Assembly: GCF_029227915.1 (NCBI RefSeq) | Contig: NC_079886.1 | Span: 8,308,001 to 8,372,000, forward strand | Direction of reading: 5' to 3' | DNA length: 64,000 bases | From: Hydractinia symbiolongicarpus | Taxonomy: Eukaryota > Cnidaria > Hydrozoa > Anthoathecata > Hydractiniidae | Shown: positions 23,565 to 36,345 of the stretch, in pieces | How the letters are laid out: every line of letters starts with the position of its first letter | Position numbering within the stretch: the first letter of the stretch is position 1 | Made by a program: the position numbers and the translations under genes | The notes under the pieces: generated by a model | The model's database searches: none | The model's input: only the letters and a program-made list of their open reading frames with translations | What the model was told of the DNA's origin: nothing

Positions 23565-26542
23565 TATAGAATAATGAACAAGAGGAATTTTACTGTGTAG
23601 TTATTAACCTTATTTAATCTAGTTCTCAAAAAACACTTTTTCCAGGCTCCATGGTTATGATACTCACTATTTTCTATATTTATCTACTACACATCTGCAA
23701 AATCTTTAGGTCCCTCTTAGAACCTTAGATATGGATAATTACACAAAACTTATTGCCAGCCACCCGCAAAATAGTTCTATTCAGTAAACAGTTATTGGTT
23801 TAAACGCACTCAGTAAATATAGAAAACGTTACGAACGTCCTTGTTGCGTTGGAGCCAACGCGATATTTTTGTTAGCATTCTGCCAATTCCGTGACCAGAG
23901 CATCTTGTTCGCTTTTTGGTATGCATGTTGGCGCGAATAAAAAACCCAGGATATAATATTGAGTCTTTTACGTGATGCTTACATGTTTGAGTTTGCTTAA
24001 GTTAGAGACACTACGAAAAACGCAGAGGTCATATTATTGTGACCAGCTAAACCCTATCATTGAAAAATTAATTAATAACAGAATCACCTACCCCTTTCAT
24101 TTTTATTGTTGCATCGGCACCCCTGTCCAAGTTTACGTTGGTAGTTGGCATGGAATTTATCATTAAAAATTAATTTTTTTGCGATTTTTTATATAGTTTG
24201 AGTTGCATATGTTGTTTCCTATAGACTTTTCTGCTCTTCTTGAACTTTAAACCCCCACAAATATCCGCTTTCTTGGGCCTCTAAAGGTAAATAAGCAAAT
24301 AAAGCTACCTAGTGACTGTATTTTAGTAAAATTGGTTTTAGAAGTATAATAGTACATAGGCAATTTCAAGTAGTCCGAGTTTTTAAATTAAGACATTGAT
24401 ACCTTCCCTAAACCAAGACCATAAAAAAGAAATGGTTCTTTATCTCAAGCTGGTTGTTTCTCTTTTTTTAAGACATGTAAAATTTACTAGCTTGTGAAAT
24501 AATTTCTTATTAATATACTTAGTGCTACTTCCCTGACTAATAGTGGTAACTTGAATACATTTAATACGTTTTTTGTGAGTAACACCCTCAAGAAAAAGAA
24601 CATGCCTAAGTATTTAGAAAATACTTTTTAGTATTAAGTCCTTGGCAGGTTACAAGTGTGTTGTCGTACCCTATCCGCCGATCAACAATTCTCGCGCTCA
24701 AAAAATAGCTTTTTAGTTTGTGCTCTTCGCCGTTCGATCCCTCTACCCACTCTGACCAAGAATTTCAGAATTAAAGCAGCTATATGGCAATTTGTTTTCA
24801 GGAATTGGAGACAACTGTACATCCTTGTTCTGAATGATGCAAGTTTCCGCGTTTCATTTTTTTCAGCGCAATTTGGCCTAGAAGGTACCATTTTCATCGC
24901 ATCAACTACGCATCTGTTTACAGGGCGTTGGCTTTATATAAAAAAAATGGTTCTTATCAGAACACGGATTTATTTATTTATTTGCTCACAAGAGCCGCAG
25001 AAAGTGAAATCGATGCATCGTCGCTTCCCTTTCTTGTTAGCGCAAACCGGCTTCTTAATTTGGCAACTCCGTCGTACGCTATCACATCCTTGTCAAATGA
25101 GTTTAAATCTGGATATCTCGAAAACAATTTCGTTCGATTATATTTTATATTTCGATCTTAAACTGCAAGGAAAGTGGAATTTCGAAAAAAAACGAAAAAA
25201 ACAATATTTGGGACTTACTCAGCGCCCAACTGGTGTCTGTTTCTTTGCCTAAAATTGAATTGCATAGATGCTATCACATTTTCAATGTAAAAAAGTACAA
25301 TGGAGAAGCACGGAGAGCAGCTAAAGTAAAGCAAACAATAGCAAATATTCACGCAAGTAATCTCTCACATAAATCCTCTAACTAAAAGCCAATTGAATGT
25401 GGATGTTGTGGTACAAGAAATCACACGATGAATGCAGGAGATCAAAATACAAAACAATATTAAACAATTTAAATAAAAAGAAGCTGTGTATTGTGCAAAA
25501 ACAAAATATTATCATGTAGACACATCATGAAGATACTGATAGTGATATACACCTGTTTAGACGCAATCAGAATAAGAATTACAGCAGACTTTGGCAGTAC
25601 AAAAAACGTTTTTAATTCAAAAATACAGACAAGTGACATTTTTATGTAGGTAGCCTTTTCATGTGCCTGAAATAAGAGTTCAAACCGACATGGTATTTAA
25701 TCTTGTTTATAGGCTTTGTGCTAACTGCACATGATTTATAACTTTGTACGCATGCGTAATAGATTTGTACACATAGACAATGGTCTCATTTCGAATAAAT
25801 TGTGTTTACATGAACATTCTGACTTAGAACATGAGGGCGATGTGAAATTTAATGTCAGTATGGAGTTCTTCTTGCCCCAAACCGTCTAAACATTAGTGAA
25901 GACCAGAAGACTAGAGATGGAAATAAAATTTTTATATCGCCCTAATTAAAAAATTTATGCAAAGGTTGCTTAAGAAAAATTAGGCCAAACAATTACCCAC
26001 AATGCAAACTTTCAATCAAAGGAGCCTTTAAAATAACAATTTTATTTATTAAATAATTGCATACAATATGAGATCATGCCTTTATGTATGTGGCCGACCA
26101 CTATGAAATATTTTTTTCTACTTCAAAATTATAGAAAACCATCTACAAAAGTTTTAAGGATATTCATTTGGCTGTTCTATGGTGGCTGATCTTTGCGAAA
26201 TGAGAAAAATATATATTAGAAGAAGTTCAATAATAAACATAAAAAAATTACAATTAAAATTAAAAAAAAAGGTAACAAAACTGTCAAAAATCAATTCATG
26301 AAACGTTGCTAAACTGTCAACTTTTTACTCAAGCTCATAAAGTTCTCACAGAAGGATCTCGTTGTCGGCGATCTCTTCGCCTTTCACGCCTGCCAAATTC
26401 TTTTCAATTTTTTTATTTTAACGGAACACGACGAAAGTTATGCAGCAATAACTCAGGTGGCTTATTTCACGAGACCACAAAGCTTGTCTAGAAATTATTG
26501 ACATCATTATCGCAGCCTTAGGTGCTGATGTGTTAGGTTAAT
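23565..26542. other. long stretch without a recognised gene
   Basis: The longest frame here (24656-25252, 198 codons) has no domain, no clean splice sites and no homology I know. A second frame on the same strand (up to 25161) overlaps it. It may be a relic of an element, but I cannot support a call. Confidence 0.3.
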
Positions 26543-27018
26543 TGTGGTTAAAAAATTGTACGGCGCAGAAAAATAACACGTTTTAAGGACTACGAAATTT
26601 TGAAAACGCGATTTATCCGCACTTTTGTAAATCGAGCGTTGTGCAGTATGGGCTCTATTACTTGACCGCGGAAGTACAATAAAAGCACTTCTTGTATTTT
26701 ACTGTCATCATAAAAATATTAATGTGATATTCCAAAATTTCTACTTCCCGCGGTTTTTTTGCGGTTTAGAGATATATCTATTATATCATCTTTTACAACA
26801 AGTGACGCAGCCATTTTGAAATCACTATACGACACTTTTTATAGTCAGAGTAAGACCTTAGACGGGCTATTATAAAATTTCCCGCGGTAAGTCAACATGG
26901 TCCTTAGTGAGCAACACAAGATTTATGAAAGCTCGGAAAAGCACGTTTTTGCTTTTTTGCAGTACATAAAACGCGGAAAACAACATTTTTCTGCGTCGTG
27001 CAACTTTTTTAACCACAT
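26543..27018. mobile_element. inverted-repeat (MITE-like) element with TGTGGTTAAAAAA ends
   Basis: The left end TGTGGTTAAAAAATTGTACGG.CGCAGAAAAATA is matched, inverted, by the right end (TATTTTTCTGCGTCGTGCAAC then TTTTTTAACCACA; some mismatches). The length is about 475 bases. Inside are copies of CGCGG and AAAACGCG but no transposase. Confidence 0.65.
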
Positions 27019-28499
27019 ATCGGAAAAGCGGGATGCAGGATGCAGGATTAAAAAAATCATCGAAATGAAATGATTACCGAGCCAATGTTATTTATTCTCG
27101 CCATGGATTAAACGCACGAAAAGCTCGCTAATGAATAAATACATTTTCGTTTGTTTTTAACGAAAAATAACAGAATTTTAACAAGTTCAAAAAAATGTGA
27201 ATTATAAAAAACACAAAGGATAAGGGAAGGCGATTTTGCTTTGAAAATTTTTAAATGTGCAGAGTGGGCAGAAAGAATATCCTTTTGGCATCAATTATTA
27301 CAAATAATAAACAAAAACCAGATCAATTCAAAATTCAAAATGTGTTAAATCTTGTTCAGCAAGCAAAAATCCAAAATCCAGTTATAAAATCGTGTCCAGT
27401 AGAATAATCGAAAGTGTTCAAAATCAAGATTCGAGTTTCACAATACAAAATAATATTCACAATGATAAAAATAACAGTTTACAATTATACAACGTCTCAA
27501 ACACACTACACTGGCAAACTATTCGCACGTGATTCGCTCATGTTTTCAGTCGATTAATTTTCCTGATCATTTCGGTCGGTAGACCGTAATTTGTAGCGCG
27601 GATAGCTGGGTTTAGATACGAGATACGAGAAAACGACACAGAGATGTGTTCTTCTATGATATATATGCTGTGAGAACGTGCTTTCTACTCCTGGTTTTTA
27701 TTAAAAAGAAAAAGGGCAATTCGTAGTCACGAAAATATTTGTTTTTCCCACTCAATGATTTAAACACTCACACATAGACTTTTTTCTCTTTTCAGAGTGT
27801 ATAGTTCGAAAGCACAACTTTTTCAGATCGGAGGAATTCGCATTTGTTGCTTGATATCTAAACCTCGTCAAAGGATATATAAACGTTCAATGTCAAACAA
27901 ATCATTTCGTGTCACATTATTTTTTAATGTCTACGCGATGTTCAGTAACTGCATGGCTAGCCCCACTTGTCGAACCCGCATCCCGATAGGTCTTCCAGCA
28001 TCCCGCATCCCACTTTTAGGATATGTCCTTTTTTAACATCAAACACGTTTTTTTTTATAAGAAACATGTTTATAAGAAACTTACATGTAGAATCTTCAAA
28101 AATTAAGAAACTTTTACTCACTGTTGTGTTGTTCACAAACGAAAAAAGCTATATTTTTTATTTTTAAACCAACTAGTCCAAAAATTAAGGGAACTTTTAG
28201 AACTAGCTATTTATTTGATATAAGAAACCCTTATTATTTTAATTTAATTAAGAAACAAATTAAGAAACTTTTGGAACTAAAAACATGGAAATTAAGCCTA
28301 CAAATAAGAAACTTTTAGAACTAAGCCCTTCGCCAGGTTTCTTATAAAAAACCTAAACACATCAACACCTAAGGCTGCAATGACGATATCCATTATTTTC
28401 TACACGTACTTTATGGGGTCGTTGAAAAAACCACCTGAGAAATTAGTTTGTAACTTTTAAGATTTAAGAGCGAAAGCTGTGATTAAAAGGTTTTTTTAT
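27019..28499. other. stretch without a recognised gene
   Basis: From about 28050 to 28340 the motif AAGAAACTTTTAG/AAGAAAC recurs loosely several times, which suggests a decayed simple repeat. No gene is supported. Confidence 0.3.
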
Positions 28500-28797
28500 T
28501 ATTATTGTTTTATAAGACATCAAGGCGCACCAGTCAGCACTCCTGTGCAGATACTTTCCGATTCATTGTACTACCTTAGAAGTATTAACGGAGGAGGGTT
28601 TAAGTACACATTTCGTTCTATAGCATCAAGTTTCAATATCTTCGATGTTATAGATTTTATGAAAGAAATCAAGCAATGAATTTTACAAACAAACCGTGTT
28701 AAATTACTCCAGGAAAGAATTTTTAATCGTCTCAATCACAAAGGAAAATTTGAATGTGTACGATTTTGTTTAAAAAGTATATTTGAACAGAATGAAG
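28500..28797 (+). pseudogene. possible broken coding exon of unknown family
   Basis: One frame runs about 100 codons with a single TGA (28677-28679). Before the stop it reads LYYLRSINGGGFKYTFRS and FNIFDVIDFMKEIKQ; after it, NRVKLLQERIFNRLNHKG and CVRFCLKSIFEQNEG. It then reaches GAAG|GTAAGAT, a good donor. An acceptor-like TTTTATAAG precedes it near 28518. The composition looks protein-like, but I do not recognise the family and no neighbouring exon is evident. It could be a transposon or gene relic, or chance. Confidence 0.3.
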
Positions 28798-28809
28798 GTA
28801 AGATAAAGA

Positions 28810-29740
28810 AATGTTTCTGGTCGTATAAAACATTCTCAAATCTTAAATCGTGAAGTTCAGTTCGCTGATGACAATTATTGATACCGACGTTATAATAATA
28901 GCCGTAGCTTTCCGTCCAAATGTCTAAAGTGATGTTACGGAACGCACGGAGTATGTAAAGGATGCGGGGAATATTCCCGTAAGTAAAGAATAGCCCATCT
29001 TATTAATACCCGTCTTTTGATCGGAATAATACCTAAACACTTAATTCGTGCTATTAAGCACAGGGGCTAAGGACTAACTATTTTTAGCTACATTAAATAT
29101 GTTCTAAATTAACATGCTCTAATGTGAGTTGATTTAGATAAACAACCTGAACGCCGGGGTGATCACAATCAACTTGAATTAACAAATTTACCGGACAATG
29201 GCAATTTTTTTCCTTTTTTTTGAAAAACAGAACAAACAGTCAAATGTCTTTTAATTGGGCGGGCAAGCTTTGTCTTATATCTCGAGTATAGGTATGTTCA
29301 CGAGTTAGCTCTGGAATGAGCATGTGATTTTAACCTCATGTTTCTTAAAATCGTGTTAAGTTTTCGTAAAAACTGTGCATAAATTTAAAAAATTTAAAAT
29401 TGAACAAAATTGATGACATGGCAAGTTTAGCCAATGCGGTGGCAACCGTCTTTAATTTTGGCCAAATACATGATTTTTTTATAAAAAACTTAGGATTTTA
29501 TTCAGATCTCAAGTGGCTTATATTTTACAGGGGCGGCGCCACTAGGGGATTGTGGTAAGGGGGGCTTTAATGAACTGAAGTGTGCAAAGTCATTGTAGTT
29601 TTCTTTTCTTGGAGTTTTATTTCTTCTCTTTTGAAAACGTGTCTCTTTCCATCTGTCGCCATCCATCGCAACAAATAATTATTTTATGTGAATTGTGCTT
29701 ATATTCGTATAGAACTGAAGTTGCTTAATAATTTTTTCAG
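28810..29740. other. 5' flank of the cGAS-like receptor gene
   Basis: No gene is supported. TTTTTTCAG at the right edge (29740) would serve as a splice acceptor for a 5' untranslated part of the next gene. Confidence 0.3.
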
Positions 29741-29804
29741 AGTCAGTTTGGTTGCTTCTCTTGTACGCCAAATTGTAAAAAAAGAAACAATTTATAAAGG
29801 AAAA

Positions 29805-32112
29805 ATGGAGATGGATGATGAAAGAAAAAAACACGAAGGCAAGATGAATAGGTTGGTGGAAATGGCCAATGCACAAATCAAGAAAAATGTAAAAAACAGT
29901 GAAGTGCAGAAGGTAAAATATTGACTCAAAAATTTGTCCTTTTTTGAATAAGTGTTTAAAACTTTTTTTTCTACGGAATATGTTTTTTTTTTCATGTATT
30001 TAAGATATATTTAAAAATAAAGAAAACACTTGCTTATTTTAATTTATAAACATCCATAAGGGGTATTTAGTCCTAACTTTACAAGAAACAGATGGCAGTA
30101 TTTACCTTTTCAAATACTATTCCAAAGTTTAATGGGAATTTTTCAGCCAGCAAAAATGGACTACAACGCACTACTTTTTGCCCTAGCAACGACCATCGAA
30201 AAAAAAATTTGTGAAACTTTTTGGTGTAAAATTCAGATAAAAGCTTCATTCCTACGTATTTCCTAGTTGTAATTTTTAATAATGATGTACCTGGAGCGTA
30301 AATGAATTTTTGAGCAGGATTTCTTTTAAATTCTCCTAACATATTTTTAACACACAAATTCGGAACAACACAACTTTTAAAACAAATCTCAGGCAAGTTT
30401 TTATTTTAAAAATTAACTGCAAACGGGGTTTTCTTATGCTGTGTTTCACCAGTGTTTTTCCTTTGTCTTTTTTCCGAAGCAACATGAGACTAAAACAAGA
30501 TTAATATCAAGGTTGCCCCTCCCTCATATGGCATTACAACAGGAGTAGTAGTGCAGCTACAGTGTAAATGCTCAAATGAGTGCCCTAGGAGGAGCGGTTA
30601 TTTGAATAACGCTTTCGATTCCTTATGGGCCCGCCTCCTTCACTTTTAAACTATTTTATCAAATGACCATCATTGTCGAAAATAGAGAGGGTTATCATTA
30701 AAGCAGGGCTCTCATTTCTATCCATAGTGAAGGAATCACCCAAGGGGGGAGCAGTCATCCGAGTAGATACAGTATGCACATACAAATGATTCTAGACCTT
30801 TTTTAAATGTTAGGTAGAAAGAGTTGAAAAGCTTGGTCAACAGGAAAGAGAAGATGCAAACAGGAAACCACGTTTTGATGTCGTATCAGGTGTAGGTTAC
30901 ACTCAAATACTCGATGCTATGTCACACTATTATGCTGATATAGAATACAATACTCTCCCACTATCTGACCAACAATTGGAGTTCTACACTACTTTTGTTA
31001 AGGAAGTCCTTCTCCCTCGCATTGCTGAGAAAGATTGCAGGTTTCAGTTTAAGGAAATTATCCAGTCTGGGAGTTTTAAAGAAAATACAGTGATTAACAA
31101 AAAAACCTATTGCCAGAACTACATAGAACACGAATTTGATTTTATGTTATGTATGAAAGATTTTAATTATGACTCGGTAATAATTATCAATAGTCATGAA
31201 AGTGCATTCAAAAAAATCGCTTTAGTTGGGGATGACATGCCATTATGGAGAGAATGGTGCGAAGTGATTGACAATGAAAACTTGTTAATGCCAGAGAAAA
31301 TTATGCACGCTTTTGAGGATGCTGTGAAAGGGGTCATGGAAGAATTGATGGCTCAAGAAAAAGGCTTAGCATCTGGATGTATTGAAACAAGCAGAAATGG
31401 ACCTGCCGTAACTTGTGAATTTGATATAGCAAGACTACCATTGGAAATGCAATCACCTTATGAGGAAGACGAAAGAAGCATTATTCAGCGGAAAGCTGGC
31501 CTCAACGTTATCAATAATTGGAGTATAGACCTTGTTCTTTGTCTCCCCACTAATATAAACTTAGGTAGTCAATTTAACTTCGAATCAACATCACAGTTTT
31601 GGCCTTCAAAGATGTTGAAGGAAATTATCTTGTCAATGCCTCTTTTACTTGTTCCGAAAACGCATGAAACTTCACAGGAAACATGGCGAGTTTCTACGTC
31701 ACCTGCTGAATTACTTTTAGCAAAAGATATCAAGCAAAACTACCCTTTAGTAGCTCAGTGCTGGATCATTATGAAAGCTGTGATGAAAACACACCTTTAT
31801 AAGCCGAAGTGCGTCACTTCATATATATTGAAAAGTGTGGTTTTCCAGCTGCTAGATCATATACCGCCAGATTACTTAACTAAGCAAACCTCGCCTGAGT
31901 TTGTGTTGGGTATCTTAGATGCTTTTGTTATTGGCTTAGGGCAGAGATTTTTTCCTCATTATTTCAACAAGTCTATTAATCTCTTGTCTTCAACTTTGGA
32001 GCACAAAGATTTAGATGCACTGTTAAAAATCTGCATGCAGGTCAGATTACAGCCTGATTATTACGTGAGAACAACTCCTAACTGTGATACTTACTTTACT
32101 GATCTGTTATAA
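29805..32112 (+). CDS. cGAS-like receptor (Mab-21 nucleotidyltransferase), two coding exons
   Basis: Coding exons are 29805-29912 and 30814-32112 (GT-AG, phase 0), giving 468 residues. Residues 1-55 are charged and probably helical (MEMDDERKKHEG..., VERVEKLGQQERED). The nucleotidyltransferase core follows: GSFKENT (122-128, the GS loop), EFDFM with E143 and D145, and SIDLVLCL with D275, matching the third metal ligand of cGAS (SVDI). The Mab-21 C-terminal lobe has WRVSTSPAE, then LKSVVFQLL. The H-x5-CC-x6-C zinc ribbon of vertebrate cGAS is absent. With the triad intact it is likely an active cytosolic enzyme that senses nucleic acid or another ligand and makes a cyclic or linear dinucleotide for STING-type signalling; ligand and product are inference. 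AATAAA lies at 32115-32120, just after the stop. Confidence 0.85.
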
Positions 32113-32114
32113 AC

Positions 32115-32120
32115 AATAAA
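32115..32120 (+). terminator. polyadenylation signal AATAAA of the cGAS-like gene
   Basis: The canonical hexamer starts three bases after the stop codon. If used, the 3' untranslated region would be very short. Confidence 0.4.
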
Positions 32121-32420
32121 TTTGGTTATAAAAACTTGACAACAAGCCCTTGTGGTAAGGTTGATATGCCTGCTTGGAAATTTCAGAAAACCACAAAATA
32201 TTTCTTGTTTTTTAAAGGGACTACGAAACGATTTAATAAGCCCAATTAATGGAGTGTTATAAACGGATCACTCAGAAGGTCAAGAAATTATACACACTTT
32301 AGAATCATATAGACTTGTAGACACCTGATTATGAATAATTACTTTTTTATGATGAATTTGCTACTTTTTTTATTTTCTAAAAAACAAAGTAATTCTTAGC
32401 GGTAAAAAAGCTACGGTCTG

Positions 32421-33100
32421 TTAAATACTTTATTCGGAGAAACTTTCGCGAGAGAAACTTCGCGAATTTCGCGTTTTTGGCATTTTTCGTGAAACTTTGT
32501 CTCGCGAAACTTTTAAAAAATGGCCATTCGCGAAAGTTGATTCAGTACAAACTTTCCAAATTGTCGATTCGCGAAAGTTTATCCACTAATATTTAAATGA
32601 AACTTGCCGGTCTTAAAAGTTATTTCTTGACTCGCCCTCACTTGGCTCGACCTCCCCATAAAAAAAGAGACAACTGGCGCTGGGAACGAGATTGGAATAA
32701 CTTAGAGATAAACAAAAGCGATGATGTTTCAAATGTATAAGTATGGCTTATAACCGAGTTACTGACGAAGAAGACGATGACAACGATGCGTGAGAGCCGG
32801 AAGAAGACGAGCCTAGAAATGTGTTTGATCTGCTTTGTGATTTTGACGATAAAACCAGTTTGTAAATAGAGGTTTTTACATACCATTAGAAAGAAAATTA
32901 CATCGTTGAAAAACACCTTTCTATCATAACAAATATAGGCCACTTTTTTTATAACAACATAAAAATCACAAATCGCGAAAGTTTATCTCGCCAAAACTTT
33001 CCAATTTCAGATTTCGCGCAAGTTTATATAAAAAATTTCGCGTGTTTTTGGACTCGCAAAAGTTTCTCTCGCGAAAGTTTCTCCAAATAAAGTATATTAA
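32421..33100. mobile_element. TTAA-flanked inverted-repeat element (piggyBac-like MITE)
   Basis: The left end ACTTTATTCGGAGAAACTTTCGCGAGAGAAACTT and the right end are inverted repeats over about 35 bases with one mismatch (C/T) and a one-base offset at the outer edge. TTAA stands directly outside both ends (32421-32424 and 33097-33100), the target duplication of piggyBac-type elements. Further CGCGAAAGTTT motifs lie inside each arm. The 0.68-kb body has no transposase. Confidence 0.75.
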
Positions 33101-35783
33101 ATATCAGTAAATCGAAATTTTGTTTTGACGAAGGAACAGAGACAACACGAGGAGCTATGTTACTTACTAGCTTGGAGAAAATAATTTAATACCTCTAAAA
33201 AGATTTAAAGTCATTCGTTTTTTGTTTTGACTGGCTTTATGTGTCATAAACTTGCATGTTTTTTAAAAAAATTTTGAAGGATTGAAGCTTGAAGTTTAAT
33301 TGTATTAAGTATCATATATGGATATCCAATATATGTGGGGAACTTTTCTGTCATTTTTAGTTATATTTGGATGCCGATGATTTAAGATATTGTTTTTGTC
33401 CTCAGTGAGCATAAACATCTCCACTTTCATTAGCTCAACAAAACCAACTGTTTTCTTGTAGCCCTTTTAATGATCTAGATTATTCGCGATATTTTTAGAG
33501 GAATTATAAACATTTTTTCCTTACTTTACAACGTGCTCTCTTTAATTAAACTCAACTTTACATATGGGGCTTGATGATAAGGGAAAGTATGTCTTCTACT
33601 TACTCCAGTCATGACTTCATTGTATTTAATGAAACTTTGTATGTATATGAAACACATATACATACCATGACGTAGTTGTTAAACTGGTCAAGTTGTTTGG
33701 TTACATTGTCAAGAAAAAATAACAATACTATTGTTGACGCAAGATTGCATATGAATACCAGTAGCAGTTTTCAAAACACCAGTGGTGTGCACCAATCAAT
33801 GGCTGAAAGTAAGTTTTTCACTAACGTTGCAGCTCGCTTTTATCGTTTGTAACCTTTCCGTTAGAGACAATTTTTGCGAAGTTAGAAAGTCGTAACTTTT
33901 TGCGAGAATTTAAATTCGCGAATCACGAAAAAAGATTTTAATGATGTTAAATTTATATTGTTTTTAAGGGCGTTTGTGTCCCAGTAAACGCAAAGAGGTC
34001 CTTAAGACAGCTCTTTTATTTGCAAAGTCGTTCCGACGTCTTTCAACTAGAAAATACGTCTTAATATAATCTCTGGCAGACCAGTCAAATCTCCTTTGAA
34101 TAGAACAGGGGTCATTTAAAGGTTACGTAACACCCAATTTTGCTATTTTATACCACCTAGTGTTAGATTTGTAACGTATCGTAACAAAACTAGTAGAACC
34201 CACCCGCCCATCCCGCCCTTTTTACGTAGTATTTTGAATCGTAAGACCTCCATTTCCTACAGTACTAAAAACACTAAATGTAACAGATAATCAGGCAAGC
34301 TGGTGTTCTAGCGAAGAAGATATATTAGGGCCATTTATTAGGTTATATCTTCTAAAAAACCGCTAGAAGTGGGTTGAATAAACAAACCCCTTAGTCTTAA
34401 ACATAAAATATAACAAAAGAAAAACACTTTTTAGAACAATAAACGGTTCGGGAAATTACCAAGTGGGATATTTTCTACGCATCGGTTTACACTTGTTTTT
34501 TATAAGAGCAATATTATTGTAAGAAAATGTAGGCTTAAACTTGCTGCCAATAGGAACAAAGTAAAATTATTGGCAAGCTTGAATCTCCTGGCTTTTTATT
34601 GTAATAAACCGTCCAAATACAAAAAACAACCTGATAATAACACAACCTCGTCCCCAGGCCATGGGCCGAGGTTGTGCTATTACTGCACTTGTTAACTGTA
34701 ATCGTTTATTATATTCGTTTTTGTTTTAAAGGTAGCTTCACAAGGCAAATAGCTAACGTTATTCCTTTGCTCATTCGCAACAATTAGCGTGAAGATAAAT
34801 ACATCATTTAGATATTTCAGAGCTTATCACACAGAGGTAGCCAAATTAAATTTGTCCAAAAAAGAATACATTTTACAATGAAAACAGTTTTTGAAAGACA
34901 TCATAGAATGAAACATGTAGAGAACATCGTTCTACTTCAGCAAAAAAGTTTGCAAAAAAGTGAAAATAACATCTTCTTTGAAAAAACAACAACAATCAAG
35001 AGCTGTATTTACCCAAGATGTGAACGGACAATACAGAAAGAAAATGTTCAAAGAATTTGAGTGATCTTTGATTATGATGTACTTTTCGGGCAGAAACTTT
35101 TGCGATTTTTAGTGTTTTTCGCGGAAGATTATGCTCAAATTTAAGCAAGTTTTATAATTCGAATAAAGGCTGCTGATAGTCCAAGAGCTCATGACCAAAT
35201 CGTTCAACTCATAAGGTACCAGAGGTTTGACCTGATGTGATAAGAATAAATAACTGGAAAGAAGACAGGAGAAAAAATTAATGTACATTGTTTTTCGTAA
35301 CAAGAAAAATTATTCAAACTTCATGAATTCCGCGATCGTTTCCCAATGATTGTTGCAAATGTCTTTTTTTTTTCGAAATTGTCGAAAATCCAAAGGTAGA
35401 ATTTTCATTCTTGCAAAATATAATCCCCTTAGCTTTTTAAACACAAGTGTCCCACATATGTAGCCTGGCGTGCAAGAAACTTCGTTGGTTTTATAGTGAA
35501 TGTTTTAACCACTGCAACATTCCATTTAGGTGTTGAGCTATAACAACAGATTACACTTTGAATTATTTTTCTCCTTAACTCTAGCACAACTATTGTATGT
35601 AATTAACAGCCATTAACATTTTAATAACTATATCATTTACGCAAGCATGCAGGCCAAAATTTAAGGGGAACAATGCTGTTTATACTTCCTTTAAAAATTA
35701 GTATTTTTCAAAGTGTTCACAAAAGAGGTTGTTGATAGGTAAGGAGAGAAGAGAGTAATTCTACTTTTATGTTTTGTGTCTAG
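33101..35783. other. long stretch without a recognised gene
   Basis: Contents: a short inverted pair CACAACCTCGTCCCCAGG / GGCCGAGGTTGTGC at about 34644-34677, and a lone GGGCAGAAACTTTTGCG end at about 35088 like the element at 45812. A splice acceptor TTTGTGTCTAG at 35783 leads to the claudin-like gene. Short frames show no domain. Confidence 0.35.
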
Positions 35784-35795
35784 AATTAGTAAAGC

Positions 35796-36345
35796 ATGGA
35801 ATACACATTTGCAAGAGTTCTGAGTTTTTTCCCTTGTATTGCTGTTACTGTTACTTTACTCTCGTCAATTTCTACTTCAAACTGGATAAGAGAGGAATAC
35901 AAATATCATATGGACAGATTTGGTATTTTCAGCATGGATTGTGGAGGGCCTGTGGACGCAAATGCTGGGATTTGACATTATGGTACTCATCCGAACATAG
36001 ATTGGACGCACCGAAAGTTTGTGCTTCATTTGCTCTCATATTTTCATTTTTGAGCGGTATAAATATTGGAGGTGTTTTAAAAACAGAAAAATGGTATTAT
36101 AGTAAGTACGTACAAGTGGTTTGTGTTGGTTTGGTCACCATTTTGACGCTGTTTACAATGATCACATATCCATTGCTAAAGGAGATCCTTGCTGTAATCA
36201 CACTTGGACTTACAAGTGGGGGTATTTCATTGAAAAATTAACTTTGATATTTTTCATTTTAAATCTTGCAGTGATCTTTTACGAAACAAGATTGCCACCT
36301 AAAAAACCACCAATGACGAAACTTGAAGAACCTAACTTTGCATAA
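35796..36345 (+). pseudogene. claudin/PMP22-like four-membrane-segment gene, broken in three frames
   Basis: Three frames together fill 550 bases (about 183 codons), the usual size of a claudin or PMP22-type tetraspan. Frame 1 starts at ATG 35796 (MEYTFARVLSFFPC) with the first membrane segment and SNW. Frame 2 has HGLWRACGRKC at about 35930-35965, very like the claudin W-GLW-C-C signature, then two membrane segments (VCASFALIFSFLSGINIG and VVCVGLVTILTLFTM). Frame 3 (to 36345) has the fourth segment (LTLIFFILNLAVIF) and a basic, proline-rich tail. A splice acceptor at 35783 sits 12 bases before the ATG. The two frame changes (about 35900-35970 and 36170-36200) have no intron to explain them. 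It is a pseudogene or the sequence has two indel errors. Confidence 0.55.

Noticed and set aside
24656-25252. 198-codon plus-strand frame
   Set aside because: No domain, no signal peptide, overlapping frames on the same strand look equally protein-like, and there are no convincing splice sites.
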